Below are positions 8,047 through 16,558 of a stretch of DNA of 24,271 nt, piece after piece. A model generated the notes under the pieces. It was not told the origin of the DNA. It made no database searches and saw only the letters and a program-made list of their open reading frames with translations. Origin of the DNA: an uncultured Pelagibacteraceae bacterium (lineage in GTDB: Bacteria > Pseudomonadota > Alphaproteobacteria > Pelagibacterales > Pelagibacteraceae); assembly GCA_902572155.1 (NCBI GenBank), contig CACGET010000014.1, forward strand, positions 1-24,271, read 5' to 3'. A program made the translations under genes and the position numbers. Positions within the stretch are counted from its first letter, which is position 1; every line of letters begins with the position of its first letter.

Positions 8047-9048
8047 TTAATTTGTCCAGAAAGGACATTTTGAATTTGATAATAAATTTTTTTCTAAATC
8101 ATCAGTAAGCTTCAAAACTGTTATAGACATACCTGCCATTTCCATTGATGTAGCATATCTTCCAACATGGGATTTGATAATCTTAATCTTCAGCTTTGTT
8201 AGATTTTCATTTACTCTTTTTGATATTATATAAAGTTCTTCTAATGGAGTTGAGCCTAAACTATTAATCATAATTGAAACTTTTTCTTCAGATTGTAATT
8301 TTATGTCTGCCAATAGTCTTTCACATAAATCATCAACCAATGGATCGGCCTGTCTAAGTTTTTCTCTTTTGATTCCTGGTTCTCCATGAATACCCATGCC
8401 TATTTCAATTTCATCTTCTGAAATTTCAAAGGTAGGTTTACCAGCCTCAGGCAATATACATGGAGATAAGGCTACTCCAAGAGTTCTAATATTTTCATTT
8501 GCAAGTAAAGCTAATTCAAATACTTCGTCGATTGATTTACCGCGTTCAGCCAAACTGCCAGCGATTTTAAAAATATAAATCATACCAGCAATACCTCTTC
8601 GTTTTGATTTTTCTTGATAAGAAGCACTTGCTATATCATCTGCGATGATCAATTTTTTTGTCTTTATACCTTCTTCAGCAACAATTTCACATGCCATTTC
8701 AAAATTCATAACATCTCCACCATAATTTCCAATAATACACAAAACTCCATTTCCATTATCTCCATTCCTAATAGCTGATGTAATCTGATCAACAGATGGT
8801 GATGCAAATACAGATCCAATTGCACATGCATCTAACATTCCTTCACCAACGTATCCTGTAAAAACAGGTAAATGTCCTGAACCTCCACCAGTAACTATTC
8901 CAACTTTGTTATTAGCTTTTACTGCTCTAGTGATGACACTTTCATTATCTTTAGCAAATGAATATATATCTGGGTGTGAGGCTACCAATCCTTGAATTGA
9001 CTCTTTAACAAAATTGCTCGGTTCATTAATAATTTTTTTCATATACAT
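8047..9048 (-). CDS. dhaK: Dihydroxyacetone kinase, substrate-binding subunit DhaK
   Basis: DhaK binds dihydroxyacetone through a covalent hemiaminal to an active-site histidine; DhaL then phosphorylates it to DHAP. The 333-residue protein shows GGGSGHLPVFTGYVG (54-68), GNYGGDVMNFEMA (107-119) and the MGIHGEPG motif with the substrate-binding His at 221. The start could be the ATG at 9048 or a second ATG two codons later (9042), which gives the more usual MKKIIN start; neither has a clear Shine-Dalgarno motif. It follows glmS by 39 bp. The kinase family is clear, but substrate could be another short ketose such as erythrulose. Confidence 0.87.
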   Translation of the reverse strand: MYMKKIINEPSNFVKESIQGLVASHPDIYSFAKDNESVITRAVKANNKVGIVTGGGSGHLPVFTGYVGEGMLDACAIGSVFASPSVDQITSAIRNGDNGNGVLCIIGNYGGDVMNFEMACEIVAEEGIKTKKLIIADDIASASYQEKSKRRGIAGMIYIFKIAGSLAERGKSIDEVFELALLANENIRTLGVALSPCILPEAGKPTFEISEDEIEIGMGIHGEPGIKREKLRQADPLVDDLCERLLADIKLQSEEKVSIMINSLGSTPLEELYIISKRVNENLTKLKIKIIKSHVGRYATSMEMAGMSITVLKLTDDLEKNLLSNSKCPFWTN

Positions 9049-9087
9049 AATTTAATACAAAAAAATTAATTAACTACAGATGATTTG

Positions 9088-10908
9088 CTATTCCACAGTA
9101 ACTGATTTTGCTAAATTTCTTGGTTTATCTATATCAAAACCCTTCTTTAGAGCTGAATAATAAGCTAATTTTTGTAGAGGAATTGTTAAAAGAAAAGGTA
9201 AAAGATCATCATTGGTACTTTCAACTTCAATTGTTTGCCAAATATTTTCCGAAATTACTTCGTCTGAGCTTTTATTTGTAATAAGTAGAACTTTTGCACC
9301 TCTAGCAATAACTTCTTGCATATTGGAAATTGTTTTCTTGTAATAACTGTCGCGTGGAGCAAGAACTACAACTGGCATGCCTTCTTCAATTAATGCCAGT
9401 GGTCCATGCTTCATTTCGCCAGCTGGATATCCTTCAGCATGAATATAAGAAAGTTCTTTTAATTTCAAAGCTCCCTCTAAAGCTATTGGATAAGAGTATC
9501 CTCTACCTAAAAACATTGACCCCTTTGCGTTATTAAAAGTGCTAGCAATTGTTTGAACTTTATTATCAGTTAATAATGTTTGCTTAATTAGTTCTGGTAA
9601 TTTCTTTAATTCAACTAGTTTTTCTTTAAATTTTTTATTGTCTAAATCTTTTTTCATTTTCCCAATCTTTAAAGCAAGAATATATAAAATTAAAATTTGA
9701 CCTAAAAAAGCCTTTGTAGAAGCTACACCAATCTCAGTTCCACAATGAATGGGTAGAATAAAATTTGAATCTCTAGCAATTGAACTTTCTATTACATTTA
9801 CAACAGCACATGTTTTCATTTCATTTTTATTACATAGATCCAAGGCAGCATAAGTGTCTGCAGTCTCACCAGATTGTGAAACAAATACGTATAAGTTATC
9901 TTTTTTAAATCTGTTTTTTCGGTATCTAAATTCCGAAGCTATATCTACACTCACTTCAAATGATGTAAGCTCTTCAAACCAATATTTAGCCATTAAACAT
10001 GAATGATAAGCTGTACCACATCCAATTAATGTAATTGACGATATTTCATCTATTTCCCAAGGAAAATTATATATATTTATGTCATTGTTGAGATTATCAA
10101 TATATTCTTTAATTCCATTTTTGATGGTTAGTGGTTGTTCTTCTATTTCTTTTGCCATGAAGTGTTTAAACTCACCTTTATCATAATTTTCCTCGTCAGA
10201 TGAAAGTTCTAATACCTTTTTATTAATCTTTATTCCTTCTTCGCTAAAAAATTCAACATGATCTTTTTTTATAAAACAAAATTCTCCATCATTTAAATAA
10301 GTAATTTTATTTGTCATTGATTTAAGTGCATAAGAATCTGATCCTAAATAATTTTCATTTGGTCCATATCCTACTGCCAAAGGTGAGCCACGTCTTGCTC
10401 CTACTATTAAATCAGGTTCATCTTTAAATAAAATGCCTAAAGCAAAACTTCCATGAAGTAATTTTAATGTTTTCTTTATTGCATCAAAATAGTTGTCTAT
10501 TTTTAAATGTTCAGTAATTAAATGGACAATTACCTCAGTATCAGTTTGAGATTTAAATATATGTCCTTTGCCAATTAAAAACTTTTTTAATAATGTTGAA
10601 TTTTCAATAATTCCATTATGAACTACTGAAACATTATTTGATGAATGAGGATGAGCATTAAGAGTATTAGGAACACCATGTGTTGCCCATCTTACATGTC
10701 CTATTCCAGTAGAACCTTCAAAATTTTGTGACAATAAACTTTTTTCTAATTTATCTACTCTACCTTCTGTTTTAATTTCATTTATTGAACCATTAGATAA
10801 TGTGGCAAGGCCTGCGGAATCGTAACCTCTATACTCTAATTTTTTTAAAGAATTTATAATTGAAGCGGTTACTTGCTTATTACTATTTATACCAATTATT
10901 CCACACAT
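9088..10908 (-). CDS. glmS: Glutamine--fructose-6-phosphate aminotransferase
   Basis: GlmS makes glucosamine 6-phosphate from fructose 6-phosphate and glutamine, the entry step for UDP-GlcNAc, peptidoglycan and lipopolysaccharide. The 606-residue protein starts MCGIIG, placing the catalytic cysteine at position 2 after Met removal. The class II glutaminase domain covers about 1-240 (GHVRWATHG, VHNGIIEN). Two SIS sugar-isomerase domains follow, with CGTAYHS and SQSGETADT in the first. The C-terminal tail NLAKSVTVE is the conserved closing segment. It begins 2 bp after the upstream acetyltransferase stop, pairing two steps of one pathway. I see no glmS ribozyme or other leader, and the tight gap leaves no space for one. 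Confidence 0.97.
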   Translation of the reverse strand: MCGIIGINSNKQVTASIINSLKKLEYRGYDSAGLATLSNGSINEIKTEGRVDKLEKSLLSQNFEGSTGIGHVRWATHGVPNTLNAHPHSSNNVSVVHNGIIENSTLLKKFLIGKGHIFKSQTDTEVIVHLITEHLKIDNYFDAIKKTLKLLHGSFALGILFKDEPDLIVGARRGSPLAVGYGPNENYLGSDSYALKSMTNKITYLNDGEFCFIKKDHVEFFSEEGIKINKKVLELSSDEENYDKGEFKHFMAKEIEEQPLTIKNGIKEYIDNLNNDINIYNFPWEIDEISSITLIGCGTAYHSCLMAKYWFEELTSFEVSVDIASEFRYRKNRFKKDNLYVFVSQSGETADTYAALDLCNKNEMKTCAVVNVIESSIARDSNFILPIHCGTEIGVASTKAFLGQILILYILALKIGKMKKDLDNKKFKEKLVELKKLPELIKQTLLTDNKVQTIASTFNNAKGSMFLGRGYSYPIALEGALKLKELSYIHAEGYPAGEMKHGPLALIEEGMPVVVLAPRDSYYKKTISNMQEVIARGAKVLLITNKSSDEVISENIWQTIEVESTNDDLLPFLLTIPLQKLAYYSALKKGFDIDKPRNLAKSVTVE

Positions 10909-10910
10909 TG

Positions 10911-11534
10911 TTATTTATTTTTTCTTTTGTAATTTTTCAATTCAATTTGTACACTTCTAGTTAAAGCTAATGATTTTTTTTTTACATTTCTTGTAATCAC
11001 TGAACCTGCGCCAATAACACTATTTTGATTTAAAGTTACAGGTGCCACTAATGAAGAATTAGATCCTATAAAAACATTATCCTTAATTGTAGTGTTGCTT
11101 TTTTTTACTCCATCATAATTACAAGTAATGGTACCAGCGCCAACATTTACGTTTTTACCAATTTTAGTATCTCCAATATAAGTTAAGTGATTGACTTTAG
11201 TTTTTTTGCCTATTGTACTTTTTTTAATTTCTACAAAATTTCCAATCTTAGATCCCTCTTTTAATATCGTATTAGGTCTTATTCTTGCGTAAGGACCTAT
11301 CTCTACTTTATTTTCTATTTTACAATTTTCAAGATGTGAAAAAGATTTAATAATAACGTTGTCACCTATTTTTACATTTGGTCCAAAAACTACAAAAGGT
11401 TCTATGGTCACATTTTTACCAATTTTTATATCAGAAGAAAAATAAACAGTGTCAGGTCCAATCATTTTAATGCCAGATTTTAAAAATTTTCTTCTTAGCT
11501 TCTCTTGATTTTTTTGTAAATTTAATTGTTTCAT
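10911..11534 (-). CDS. GlmU-type glucosamine-1-phosphate acetyltransferase domain, stand-alone
   Basis: The 207-residue protein matches only the C-terminal half of bifunctional GlmU, which acetylates glucosamine 1-phosphate with acetyl-CoA. It begins in what would be the linker helix (NQEKLRRKFLKSGIKMIGP), then runs as a left-handed beta-helix of hexapeptide repeats (about 30-190). Catalytic-site motifs are intact: PYARIRP (81-87), EIKKS (102-106), KVNHLTYIGD with the likely catalytic His at 116, and GAGTITCNYDG (132-142). The N-terminal uridyltransferase domain is absent, and the 69 bp upstream up to the divergent gph gene contain no fragment of it. It is directly joined to glmS, so a role in UDP-GlcNAc synthesis is likely, with a separate pyrophosphorylase encoded elsewhere. 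Another sugar acetyltransferase role is possible. Confidence 0.85.
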   Translation of the reverse strand: MKQLNLQKNQEKLRRKFLKSGIKMIGPDTVYFSSDIKIGKNVTIEPFVVFGPNVKIGDNVIIKSFSHLENCKIENKVEIGPYARIRPNTILKEGSKIGNFVEIKKSTIGKKTKVNHLTYIGDTKIGKNVNVGAGTITCNYDGVKKSNTTIKDNVFIGSNSSLVAPVTLNQNSVIGAGSVITRNVKKKSLALTRSVQIELKNYKRKNK

Positions 11535-11559
11535 CTATGCAATTCTTTATATTAAGTAT

Positions 11560-11591
11560 ATATATTTCTTAATTCACAATATATTTCTTAA
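11560..11591. repeat. Pair of 13-bp direct repeats in divergent promoter region
   Basis: ATATATTTCTTAA occurs exactly at 11560-11572 and again at 11579-11591, a 19-bp period. Both copies sit in the 69-bp region between the divergently transcribed acetyltransferase gene and gph. They could be tandem operator half-sites or chance similarity in AT-rich DNA. Confidence 0.4.
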
Positions 11592-11603
11592 AAATACTTT
11601 TAA

Positions 11604-12287
11604 ATGAGTCAGATATTTACAATTCTTTTCGATTTAGATGGAACCTTGGTTGATACAGCTCCAGATCTAATGAAAGCACATAATTTTGTAATGAACAAAT
11701 TTGGTTATCCAACAAAATCTACAGAGGAAATTAGAAATTTAGTAGGTCAGGGTGCTGGCGCTATGATTGGAAGATCAATATGGGGTCAGGCAAAAAAAGA
11801 GTTTGGAAATGTTAAGGATAAAAAAATCAAAGAAGAGATGGTAAAAGATTTTATCGATTACTATGGAAAAAATATAATTAATGAAAGTACTTTAATTAAT
11901 GGTGTTAAAGAATTTTTGATTTGGGCTAAACAGAAAAAAATTTCAATGGCAGTATGTACAAACAAACAAGAGCATCTAGCAATAGATCTTTTAAAAAAAA
12001 TTGGGATTTATGATTTTTTTGAATATGTTGCTGGATCTAATACTTTTGATTATTGTAAACCAGATCCAAGACATTTAACTTCAGTAGTAGAAATTTTAGA
12101 TGGTAATTTAAAAAAAACATTAATGATCGGTGACAGTGAGACAGATGCTAACGCTGCAAAAAATGCTGGAATACCTGTGATCCTACTGGAAGATGGATAC
12201 ACAGAAAAAAATATTAGCGAAATTCATCATAATCACCTTATAAAGGACTTTGTTAATATAGAGAAAATTGTGACTAAATATATTTGA
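11604..12287 (+). CDS. gph: Phosphoglycolate phosphatase-like HAD hydrolase
   Basis: A 227-residue HAD-superfamily phosphatase. Motif I is FDLDGTLVDT (9-18) with nucleophile D10 and general acid D12. Motif II is the Thr in AVCTNK (about 116-121). The conserved Lys lies in the CKPDP stretch, and motif IV is MIGDSETDANAA. A helical cap domain lies between motifs I and II (about 20-100). Phosphoglycolate phosphatase removes 2-phosphoglycolate formed during DNA repair or oxygenation reactions; the FDLDGTLVDTAPDL opening and the length fit the Gph/PGPase group, but HAD substrates are hard to assign by sequence. It is divergent from the glmU-like gene and 51 bp upstream of prpD. Confidence 0.75.
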   Translation: MSQIFTILFDLDGTLVDTAPDLMKAHNFVMNKFGYPTKSTEEIRNLVGQGAGAMIGRSIWGQAKKEFGNVKDKKIKEEMVKDFIDYYGKNIINESTLINGVKEFLIWAKQKKISMAVCTNKQEHLAIDLLKKIGIYDFFEYVAGSNTFDYCKPDPRHLTSVVEILDGNLKKTLMIGDSETDANAAKNAGIPVILLEDGYTEKNISEIHHNHLIKDFVNIEKIVTKYI

Positions 12288-12328
12288 TTGATTATTTTTT
12301 TTTAACTATTAAAAACGTTTCGTTAATT

Positions 12329-12341
12329 AGGAGTCATTTTG
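12329..12341 (+). promoter_or_regulatory. Shine-Dalgarno that supports the TTG start of prpD
   Basis: AGGAG (12329-12333) lies 5 nt before TTG (12339-12341). No ATG in frame is available at this position, and the codons that follow give MIIHNIKVYPSK, aligning with the start of known PrpD proteins. This is one of the clearest ribosome binding sites in a window where most genes lack an obvious one. Confidence 0.65.
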
Positions 12342-13841
12342 ATAATACATAATATAAAAGTTTACCCATCTAAAATTCATTTACCAAAAAATAAACAGTT
12401 AGCTTGGAAGATTGCTGAAATTTCAAGCGATAACGCAAAATTGGATAAAGATGCTATCGAAATGGTAATTAATAGAATTATTGATAACGCATCAGTAGCT
12501 ATAGCTTCTTTAAATAGAAAACCTGTAATCTCAGCAAGAGAAATGGCTTTAAGGCATTCAAGAAAAAATGGAGCAACTGTATTTGGAGTAAACTCAAAAT
12601 TAAGGTTTGATTGCGAGTGGGCAGCTTGGTCTAATGGTGCAGCAGTAAGAGAACTTGATTTTCATGATACTTTTTTGGCAGCTGACTACAGTCATCCGGG
12701 TGATAATATTCCGCCTCTGTTAAGTGTTGCTCAACAAAATAAAAAAAGTGGTCTAGACCTTTTAAGAGGAATTATAACAGCCTATGAAGTTCAGGTTAAT
12801 CTTGTTAAAGGTATTTGTTTACACAAACATAAAGTAGATCATATAGCACATCTTGGTCCAAGTGTTGCTGCGGGTTTGGGAACTATGTTAAAACTAAATA
12901 CGGAAATAATTTATCAAGCTGTTCAACAAGCACTTCATACTACAGTATCAACTAGACAATCAAGGAAAGGTGAAATCTCCAGTTGGAAAGCGTATGCGCC
13001 TGCTCATGCAGGAAAACTTGCAATAGAAGCTGTAGATAGAGTAATGAGAGGTGAAGGAGCTCCTAGCCCAATTTACGAAGGTGAAGACAGTGTTATTGCT
13101 AGAATTTTAGATGGTAAAAATGCTAAATATAAAGTTCCATTACCTAAAAAAAATGAGAGCAAAAAAGCAATTTTAGAAACTTACACAAAAGAATACTCTG
13201 CTGAATACCAATCACAAGCATTAATAGATTTAGCAAAAACTTTAAAGAATAAAATTAGCAATTTAAATCAAATTAAAAAGATTGATATTTTCACAAGTCA
13301 TCATACTCATTATGTAATTGGTACTGGTGCTAACGATCCTCAAAAAATGGATCCTAATGCAAGTAGAGAAACTCTAGACCATTCTATAATGTATATTTTT
13401 GCTGTTGCATTAGAAGATGGAGATTGGCATCATGTTAAATCATATAGTAAATCTAGAGCAAATAGAAAAAGTACTATAAAATTATGGCACTCAATAAAAA
13501 CTCATGAAGATAAGAAATGGACAAAAAAATATCATGATCCTGATCCAAAGAATAAATCTTTTGGAGCAAGAGTAGTAGTTACTTTGAATAATGGAAAAAA
13601 AATAATTGAACAACTTGAGCGAGCAGATGCACATCCATATGGAACGAGACCATTTAAGAGAAAAAATTATATAAACAAATTTTTAACTTTAACCGATGGC
13701 ATACTTGCTAAAAAAGAAAGTGATAGATTTTTAAAGACTGTACAGAATTTAAAAAATTTAAAACCTGGTCAATTACATAAATTGAATATAGAGGTTAAAA
13801 AAAATGAGCTAAAAAAAAATATTAAAAAGGGAATTTTTTAA
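12339..13841 (+). CDS. prpD: 2-Methylcitrate dehydratase
   Basis: PrpD dehydrates 2-methylcitrate to 2-methylaconitate in the methylcitrate cycle. The 500-residue protein is a full-length MmgE/PrpD family member (E. coli PrpD is about 480). Recognisable segments are LAWKIAEIS near the N-terminus, SAREMALRHSRKNGATVFG, the active-site region NGAAVRELDFHDTFLAADYS and HPGDNIPP, then KAYAPAHAGKLAIEAV and the late RADAHPYGTRPF. It starts with TTG behind a good AGGAG. The stop overlaps the prpB start by 1 bp (TAATG), so the prp genes form one operon. No acnD/prpF pair is present, consistent with use of the PrpD route. Confidence 0.92.
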   Translation: MIIHNIKVYPSKIHLPKNKQLAWKIAEISSDNAKLDKDAIEMVINRIIDNASVAIASLNRKPVISAREMALRHSRKNGATVFGVNSKLRFDCEWAAWSNGAAVRELDFHDTFLAADYSHPGDNIPPLLSVAQQNKKSGLDLLRGIITAYEVQVNLVKGICLHKHKVDHIAHLGPSVAAGLGTMLKLNTEIIYQAVQQALHTTVSTRQSRKGEISSWKAYAPAHAGKLAIEAVDRVMRGEGAPSPIYEGEDSVIARILDGKNAKYKVPLPKKNESKKAILETYTKEYSAEYQSQALIDLAKTLKNKISNLNQIKKIDIFTSHHTHYVIGTGANDPQKMDPNASRETLDHSIMYIFAVALEDGDWHHVKSYSKSRANRKSTIKLWHSIKTHEDKKWTKKYHDPDPKNKSFGARVVVTLNNGKKIIEQLERADAHPYGTRPFKRKNYINKFLTLTDGILAKKESDRFLKTVQNLKNLKPGQLHKLNIEVKKNELKKNIKKGIF

Positions 13842-14737
13842 TGCATTTCATTGAAAAAGAACCTAGCCAAAAAAGAATAGATTTTAGCAACAAATTAAAA
13901 ACAAATAAAATTTTAAGAGTGCCAGGTGCTTACAACCCCCTTACAGCTAAATTGATTGAAGAAATTGGTTATGATGCAGTTTATGTATCTGGAGGTGTTA
14001 TGGCAAATGATCTTGGATTTCCAGATATTGGTCTAACAACATTACAAGATGTGAGCACAAGATCATACTTAATATCAAGAGTAACAAACTTACCAACAAT
14101 TGTAGATATAGATACTGGTTTCAAATCTTGTAAAGAAACAATAGAAATTTTTGAGCAATTTGGAATTACTGCAGTTCATATAGAAGATCAAATAGAAAGA
14201 AAAAGATGTGGTCACTTAGATAATAAGGAATTAATTTCAACAGAAACAATGGTAAATAAAATTAAAGAATGTGTTGCAGCTAAAAAAGATGATAATTTTA
14301 AGATCATTGCAAGATCTGATGCTAAAGGTGTTGAAGGAATAGATAAGATGATTGAAAGATGTAAGGCTTATGTTGATGCAGGGGCAGAAATAATATTTCC
14401 AGAAGCGTTACATAATGAAAATGATTTTGAAAAAGTTAGAAAGGAATTGTCGTGTTATCTATTAGCTAATATGACAGAGTTTGGTAAGTCAAAACTATTT
14501 AATTATAAAGAATTAGAGAATTTTGGATATAACCTTGTAATTTATCCTGTTACAACTCAAAGATTAGCAATGAAAAATGTAGAAGATGGATTAAGAGACA
14601 TTTATGCTAATGGACATCAAAACAACATCATTGATAAAATGCAAACTAGAAAAAGATTATATGAACTTGTCGACTACGAAAAATACAACTCTTTAGACGA
14701 AAAAATATATAATTTCAGTACAGAAGGTCATGAATAA
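13841..14737 (+). CDS. prpB: 2-Methylisocitrate lyase
   Basis: PrpB cleaves 2-methylisocitrate to pyruvate and succinate, the final step of the cycle. The 298-residue protein belongs to the isocitrate lyase/PEP mutase family. YVSGG (48-52), the metal-binding DIDTG region (89-93) and the signature KRCGH (121-125) with its catalytic Cys are all present. The length matches the ~295-residue PrpB type rather than the ~430-residue or longer isocitrate lyase. It overlaps prpD by 1 bp upstream and prpC by 1 bp downstream, both as TAATG junctions. Confidence 0.94.
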   Translation: MHFIEKEPSQKRIDFSNKLKTNKILRVPGAYNPLTAKLIEEIGYDAVYVSGGVMANDLGFPDIGLTTLQDVSTRSYLISRVTNLPTIVDIDTGFKSCKETIEIFEQFGITAVHIEDQIERKRCGHLDNKELISTETMVNKIKECVAAKKDDNFKIIARSDAKGVEGIDKMIERCKAYVDAGAEIIFPEALHNENDFEKVRKELSCYLLANMTEFGKSKLFNYKELENFGYNLVIYPVTTQRLAMKNVEDGLRDIYANGHQNNIIDKMQTRKRLYELVDYEKYNSLDEKIYNFSTEGHE

Positions 14738-15861
14738 TGAGTGAAGAAATTAAAAAAGGGTTATTAGGAGTTACTGTTGACGAAACAGCAATTTCAAAAG
14801 TAATGCCTGAGATTAATTCTCTTACTTACAGAGGATATGCTGCTCAAGATTTATGTGCTAATTGTAAATTTGAAGAAATAGCATATTTAATTTTAAATAA
14901 AGAATTACCAAATAAAAAACAGCTCAAACAATTTGAAAAAGAAGAGTCTAAAGAAAGAGTTTTATCTAAAACATTACTAAATGTTCTAAAACAGATGCCA
15001 AGAAAATCACATCCAATGGATGTAGCTCGAACAGCTGTAAGTGTTATGGGTCTTGAGGATAAAGATACAAAAGATAATTCACCTAGAGCTAACTTAAGAA
15101 AAGCAATGAGAATATTTGCAAAAACTCCTGTTGCATTAGCTGCTTTTTATAGATTAAGAAAAGGAAAAAAAATTATTTCACCAAAGAAAAAATTAACTTT
15201 TGCAGAAAACTTTTTTCACATGTGTTTTGGAAAAGTTCCAAACAAAGATATTGTAAAAGCTTTTGATGTTTCTTTAATTTTATATGCTGAACATAGTTTT
15301 AATGTCTCAACATTTACTGCAAGGACTATAACTAGTAGTTTATCTGATATTCATGGAGCTATTACTGGTGCTATTGCAAGTTTAAAGGGACCTCTGCATG
15401 GTGGAGCTAACGAAGAAGTGATGCACATGATGAAAAAAATTAAAAAACCAGATTATGCTTTTAAATGGATTAATAAAGCTCTCGATAATAAAGATGTGGT
15501 AATGGGTTTTGGTCATAGAGTTTATAAATCTGGCGACTCTAGAGTTCCAACTATGAGAGAATATTTTTCAAAAGTTGCAAAAATTAAAAAAGATACGACC
15601 TATGAAAAAATTTATGATATTGTTGAAAAAGTGATGATTGAAAGAAAAAACATTCATCCAAATGTTGACTACCCTACTGGTCCCACTTACCATTTAATGG
15701 GTTTTGATACTGATTTCTTTACACCAATATTTGTTATTTCAAGAATTACTGGTTGGTCTGCGCATATAATGGAGCAGCATGGTTCTAACAAGTTAATAAG
15801 GCCTCTTGCTAGTTATAACGGAAGCAAATATCGAAAAGTAAAAAAAATTAATCAAAGATAA
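14737..15861 (+). CDS. prpC: 2-Methylcitrate synthase
   Basis: PrpC condenses propionyl-CoA with oxaloacetate to form 2-methylcitrate. The 374-residue protein is of the short citrate-synthase type, with the catalytic triad visible as H221 (PLHGGANEE), H260 (GFGHRVYK) and D311 (HPNVDYPTG). The LLGVTVDETAISKV opening is characteristic of methylcitrate synthases, and the prpDB neighbours make this function much more likely than housekeeping citrate synthase. The gene is last in the prpDBC run and ends only 6 bp from the stop of the convergent methyltransferase gene, leaving no room for a conventional terminator between them. Confidence 0.94.
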   Translation: MSEEIKKGLLGVTVDETAISKVMPEINSLTYRGYAAQDLCANCKFEEIAYLILNKELPNKKQLKQFEKEESKERVLSKTLLNVLKQMPRKSHPMDVARTAVSVMGLEDKDTKDNSPRANLRKAMRIFAKTPVALAAFYRLRKGKKIISPKKKLTFAENFFHMCFGKVPNKDIVKAFDVSLILYAEHSFNVSTFTARTITSSLSDIHGAITGAIASLKGPLHGGANEEVMHMMKKIKKPDYAFKWINKALDNKDVVMGFGHRVYKSGDSRVPTMREYFSKVAKIKKDTTYEKIYDIVEKVMIERKNIHPNVDYPTGPTYHLMGFDTDFFTPIFVISRITGWSAHIMEQHGSNKLIRPLASYNGSKYRKVKKINQR

Positions 15862-15867
15862 TTTAAA

Positions 15868-16497
15868 TTATTGTTTCTCGATTTTTGCAAATCTGCCATT
15901 GCAAATAATTTCACATTTAAAGTTATGTAGTTTTACAAACTCATCAATTGACTGCTTAACTCCAGGTGCGTATGTTAAATCATAGTCGTCACAAAGAATT
16001 GTTCCTTCGTTATCAACTACTTCTTTACAACAAATCAGATCATTTCTCACAGTGTTGTATTCATGTCCACCGTCTAAAAAAACATAGTCTATTTTAGACA
16101 TATCAATTTTCTTTAAAATCTTATTCGAATTACCTTTTATTAAATGGACATTTTCTCCAAATTTTTTTAGCAGTTCTTCTACGGCTTTCAAACTGTAAGG
16201 GTCTTGTTTTTTAATATATTTATACCAAATCGTTTTTATAGGGTTCGAAAATTTAGTATTAGGTATTATTTCGTTTTTATTTTCATCGCTTTCTTCAAAC
16301 AAATCTAGGCCTATAAATTTAAAATCATTTTTATGAATTTTATAAAGTAGTTCGCAAACATTTCTTGCCGTAACACCATGGAATACTCCAACTTCAAGAA
16401 AAATCTTAGGTTTTTTTTTTAATATTTGATTAAGAAAAAAACTACCAACACCAGGTTGTTTTAGACTAGTTTTTCGAAAATATTTCTTGTACTTCAA
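15868..16497 (-). CDS. Class I SAM-dependent methyltransferase (Methyltransf_24-like)
   Basis: A 209-residue predicted methyltransferase. The glycine-rich SAM loop is FLEVGVFHG (about 33-41), the acidic ribose-binding position is in FIGLDLFEE (about 61-69), and DYVFLDGGHEY (about 137-147) then CDDYDL complete the Rossmann fold of the Methyltransf_24 type. Such enzymes often sit in glycan or secondary-metabolite loci; the substrate here is unknown. I chose the TTG at 16497 because the open frame has no ATG before the domain, and earlier TTG/GTG codons lie inside nrdB. This TTG overlaps the TGA of an 18-codon ORF, suggesting coupled translation. Strongly lysine-rich and AT-rich. The family call is good, the start uncertain. 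Confidence 0.7.
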   Translation of the reverse strand: MKYKKYFRKTSLKQPGVGSFFLNQILKKKPKIFLEVGVFHGVTARNVCELLYKIHKNDFKFIGLDLFEESDENKNEIIPNTKFSNPIKTIWYKYIKKQDPYSLKAVEELLKKFGENVHLIKGNSNKILKKIDMSKIDYVFLDGGHEYNTVRNDLICCKEVVDNEGTILCDDYDLTYAPGVKQSIDEFVKLHNFKCEIICNGRFAKIEKQ

Positions 16498-16550
16498 CTT
16501 AATAAAGCCGCCATACCAAATGCTGCTAATGTAAAGATTATTAATTCCAT
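16494..16550 (-). CDS. Possible 18-residue hydrophobic peptide or gene remnant
   Basis: An ATG 8 bp past the nrdB stop opens an 18-codon frame reading MELIIFTLAAFGMAALLS, then TGA. The peptide resembles a single N-terminal membrane segment. Its stop overlaps the TTG start proposed for the methyltransferase. It could be a leader peptide that delivers ribosomes to that TTG, the truncated N-terminus of a small membrane protein once located after nrdB, or noise. There is no clear Shine-Dalgarno sequence. Confidence 0.25.
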   Translation of the reverse strand: MELIIFTLAAFGMAALLS

Positions 16551-16558
16551 TTTTTTTC

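Noticed and set aside
10909..11603. glmS ribozyme or riboswitch upstream of glmS
   Set aside because: Only 2 bp separate glmS from the upstream gene and the 69-bp region before that gene is too short and AT-rich to hold one.
16494..16550. Naming the 18-residue ORF as a remnant of NqrM or another specific small membrane protein
   Set aside because: Eighteen hydrophobic residues are too few to assign a family; kept only as an unnamed candidate.
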